Origin: Nocardioides sp. SLBN-35
GTDB lineage: Bacteria > Actinomycetota > Actinomycetes > Propionibacteriales > Nocardioidaceae
Reading direction: 5' to 3'
NCBI RefSeq assembly: GCF_006715725.1
Contig: NZ_VFNU01000001.1
Location: 3,472,001 to 3,536,000, forward strand
DNA: 64,000 nucleotides
The notes under the pieces were generated by a model. The model worked only from the letters and a program-made list of their open reading frames with translations. It was not told where the DNA came from and ran no database searches. The position numbers and the translations under genes were made by a program. This document shows positions 63,657-64,000 of the stretch, one piece after another (within the stretch, counting starts at the first letter, position 1; each line of letters opens with the position of its first letter).

Positions 63657-64000
63657 ATGGCACCCACCGTCGACACCAGCGCAGCGGAGCTGCTCGCTGC
63701 CGAGGAGGCCGGCGTGCGCCACAGGAGGCAGCTGGAGGTCGACGCGCTGCTGCGACTCCTGGCCTGGTGCGACCTGCACTCGCTCGACCCGCAGTCCCAA
63801 CCGGGCGCCGTACCAGTGCGGTTGGGCGGCGACCGCCTCGTGCGCCTGGGCGGCGAGGGCACGCCGCAGACCTCCGAGCTGTGCATGGCCGAGTTCGCCG
63901 TCGCCAGCAACGCCGGATGGATCGCCACCTCCCACCGCGCAGCCGCGGCACTCGACCTGCGCCACCGCCTCCCCCGCCTGTGGGAGCGGGTCCAGCGCCT
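63657..64000 (+). CDS. DUF222 / HNH endonuclease-family protein, 5' part (cut by window end)
   Basis: The frame is open from ATG 63657 to the window end, giving the first 114 residues. LLAAEEAGVRHRRQLEVDALL, then TSELCMAEFAVASNAGWIAT and AALDLRHRLPRLWERVQRL match the DUF222 domain at the start of 13E12-type HNH endonucleases, which are abundant in actinobacteria. The C-terminal HNH domain, if present, is outside the window. A perfect LexA box precedes it, as for SOS-induced 13E12 genes in mycobacteria. Confidence 0.8.
   Translation, partial: MAPTVDTSAAELLAAEEAGVRHRRQLEVDALLRLLAWCDLHSLDPQSQPGAVPVRLGGDRLVRLGGEGTPQTSELCMAEFAVASNAGWIATSHRAAAALDLRHRLPRLWERVQR

Overview
The window is about 72% GC, has dense operons with four-base ATGA/GTGA overlaps and many GTG starts, and carries an actinobacterial LexA box and DUF222/HNH gene. 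Together with its histamine dehydrogenase homologue (the described enzyme is from Nocardioides simplex), this points to a Nocardioides-like actinobacterium. No rRNA, tRNA, CRISPR array or complete insertion sequence is visible. The region reads as a catabolic chromosome segment for nitrogenous small molecules: histamine-like amines, choline and betaine, and polyamines.

Region 1 (1-14420): the 3' part of a sodium:solute symporter, a small membrane protein, and a coupled minus-strand operon (RidA, DUF1028, M20 amidohydrolase, aspartase, LysR) facing a flavin monooxygenase and HDAC-like deacetylase pair across a promoter with a perfect 15-bp inverted repeat. A secreted GH26-type glycosidase follows, then a GMC oxidoreductase/NCS1 permease operon divergent from a nitrilase-family amidase.

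Region 2 (14421-20986): a GIY-YIG nuclease gene lies between two 133-bp near-identical palindromic direct repeats. Next is an operon of aldehyde dehydrogenase, APC permease and a TMADH-family flavoprotein whose substrate-pocket residues (Gln, Trp, Asp) match histamine dehydrogenase, with a divergent TetR regulator. This is probably a histamine-uptake and oxidation module.

Region 3 (20983-44775), the centrepiece: about 15 kb of co-directional genes (MttB-family methyltransferase, purU, IclR, betB, betA, a betaine ABC transporter, dimethylglycine dehydrogenase, etfB, etfA) face a second operon (IclR, corrinoid protein, methyl-THF methyltransferase, ferredoxin-ASKHA reductive activator, DUF1638). 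A GlxA-type regulator and a BCCT carrier with a MetF-like reductase follow. Read together they give choline -> glycine betaine -> (corrinoid demethylation) -> dimethylglycine -> sarcosine, with methyl groups passed through folate to formate. Half-sites GTTGCG(C)TAT recur before dimethylglycine dehydrogenase, betB and BCCT, and a related GCGCAAC lies at the IclR start.

Region 4 (44888-52616): an Lrp regulator, a spermidine/putrescine-type ABC transporter, a class III aminotransferase and an aldehyde dehydrogenase, with matching paired Lrp-like boxes in both divergent promoters. This is a polyamine uptake and catabolism regulon.

Region 5 (52663-64000): a membrane-anchored hypothetical protein; a Wadjet/MksBEF-type trio jetA-jetB-jetC with no jetD beside it; a DUF1704 (HExxxH/QEGLA) metallopeptidase plus ATP-grasp pair preceded by an 11-codon micro-ORF; a DUF3303 protein; a frameshifted secreted-protein pseudogene; a small hypothetical protein; a thiol-S-transferase; and the start of a LexA-boxed DUF222 HNH-endonuclease gene cut by the window end.
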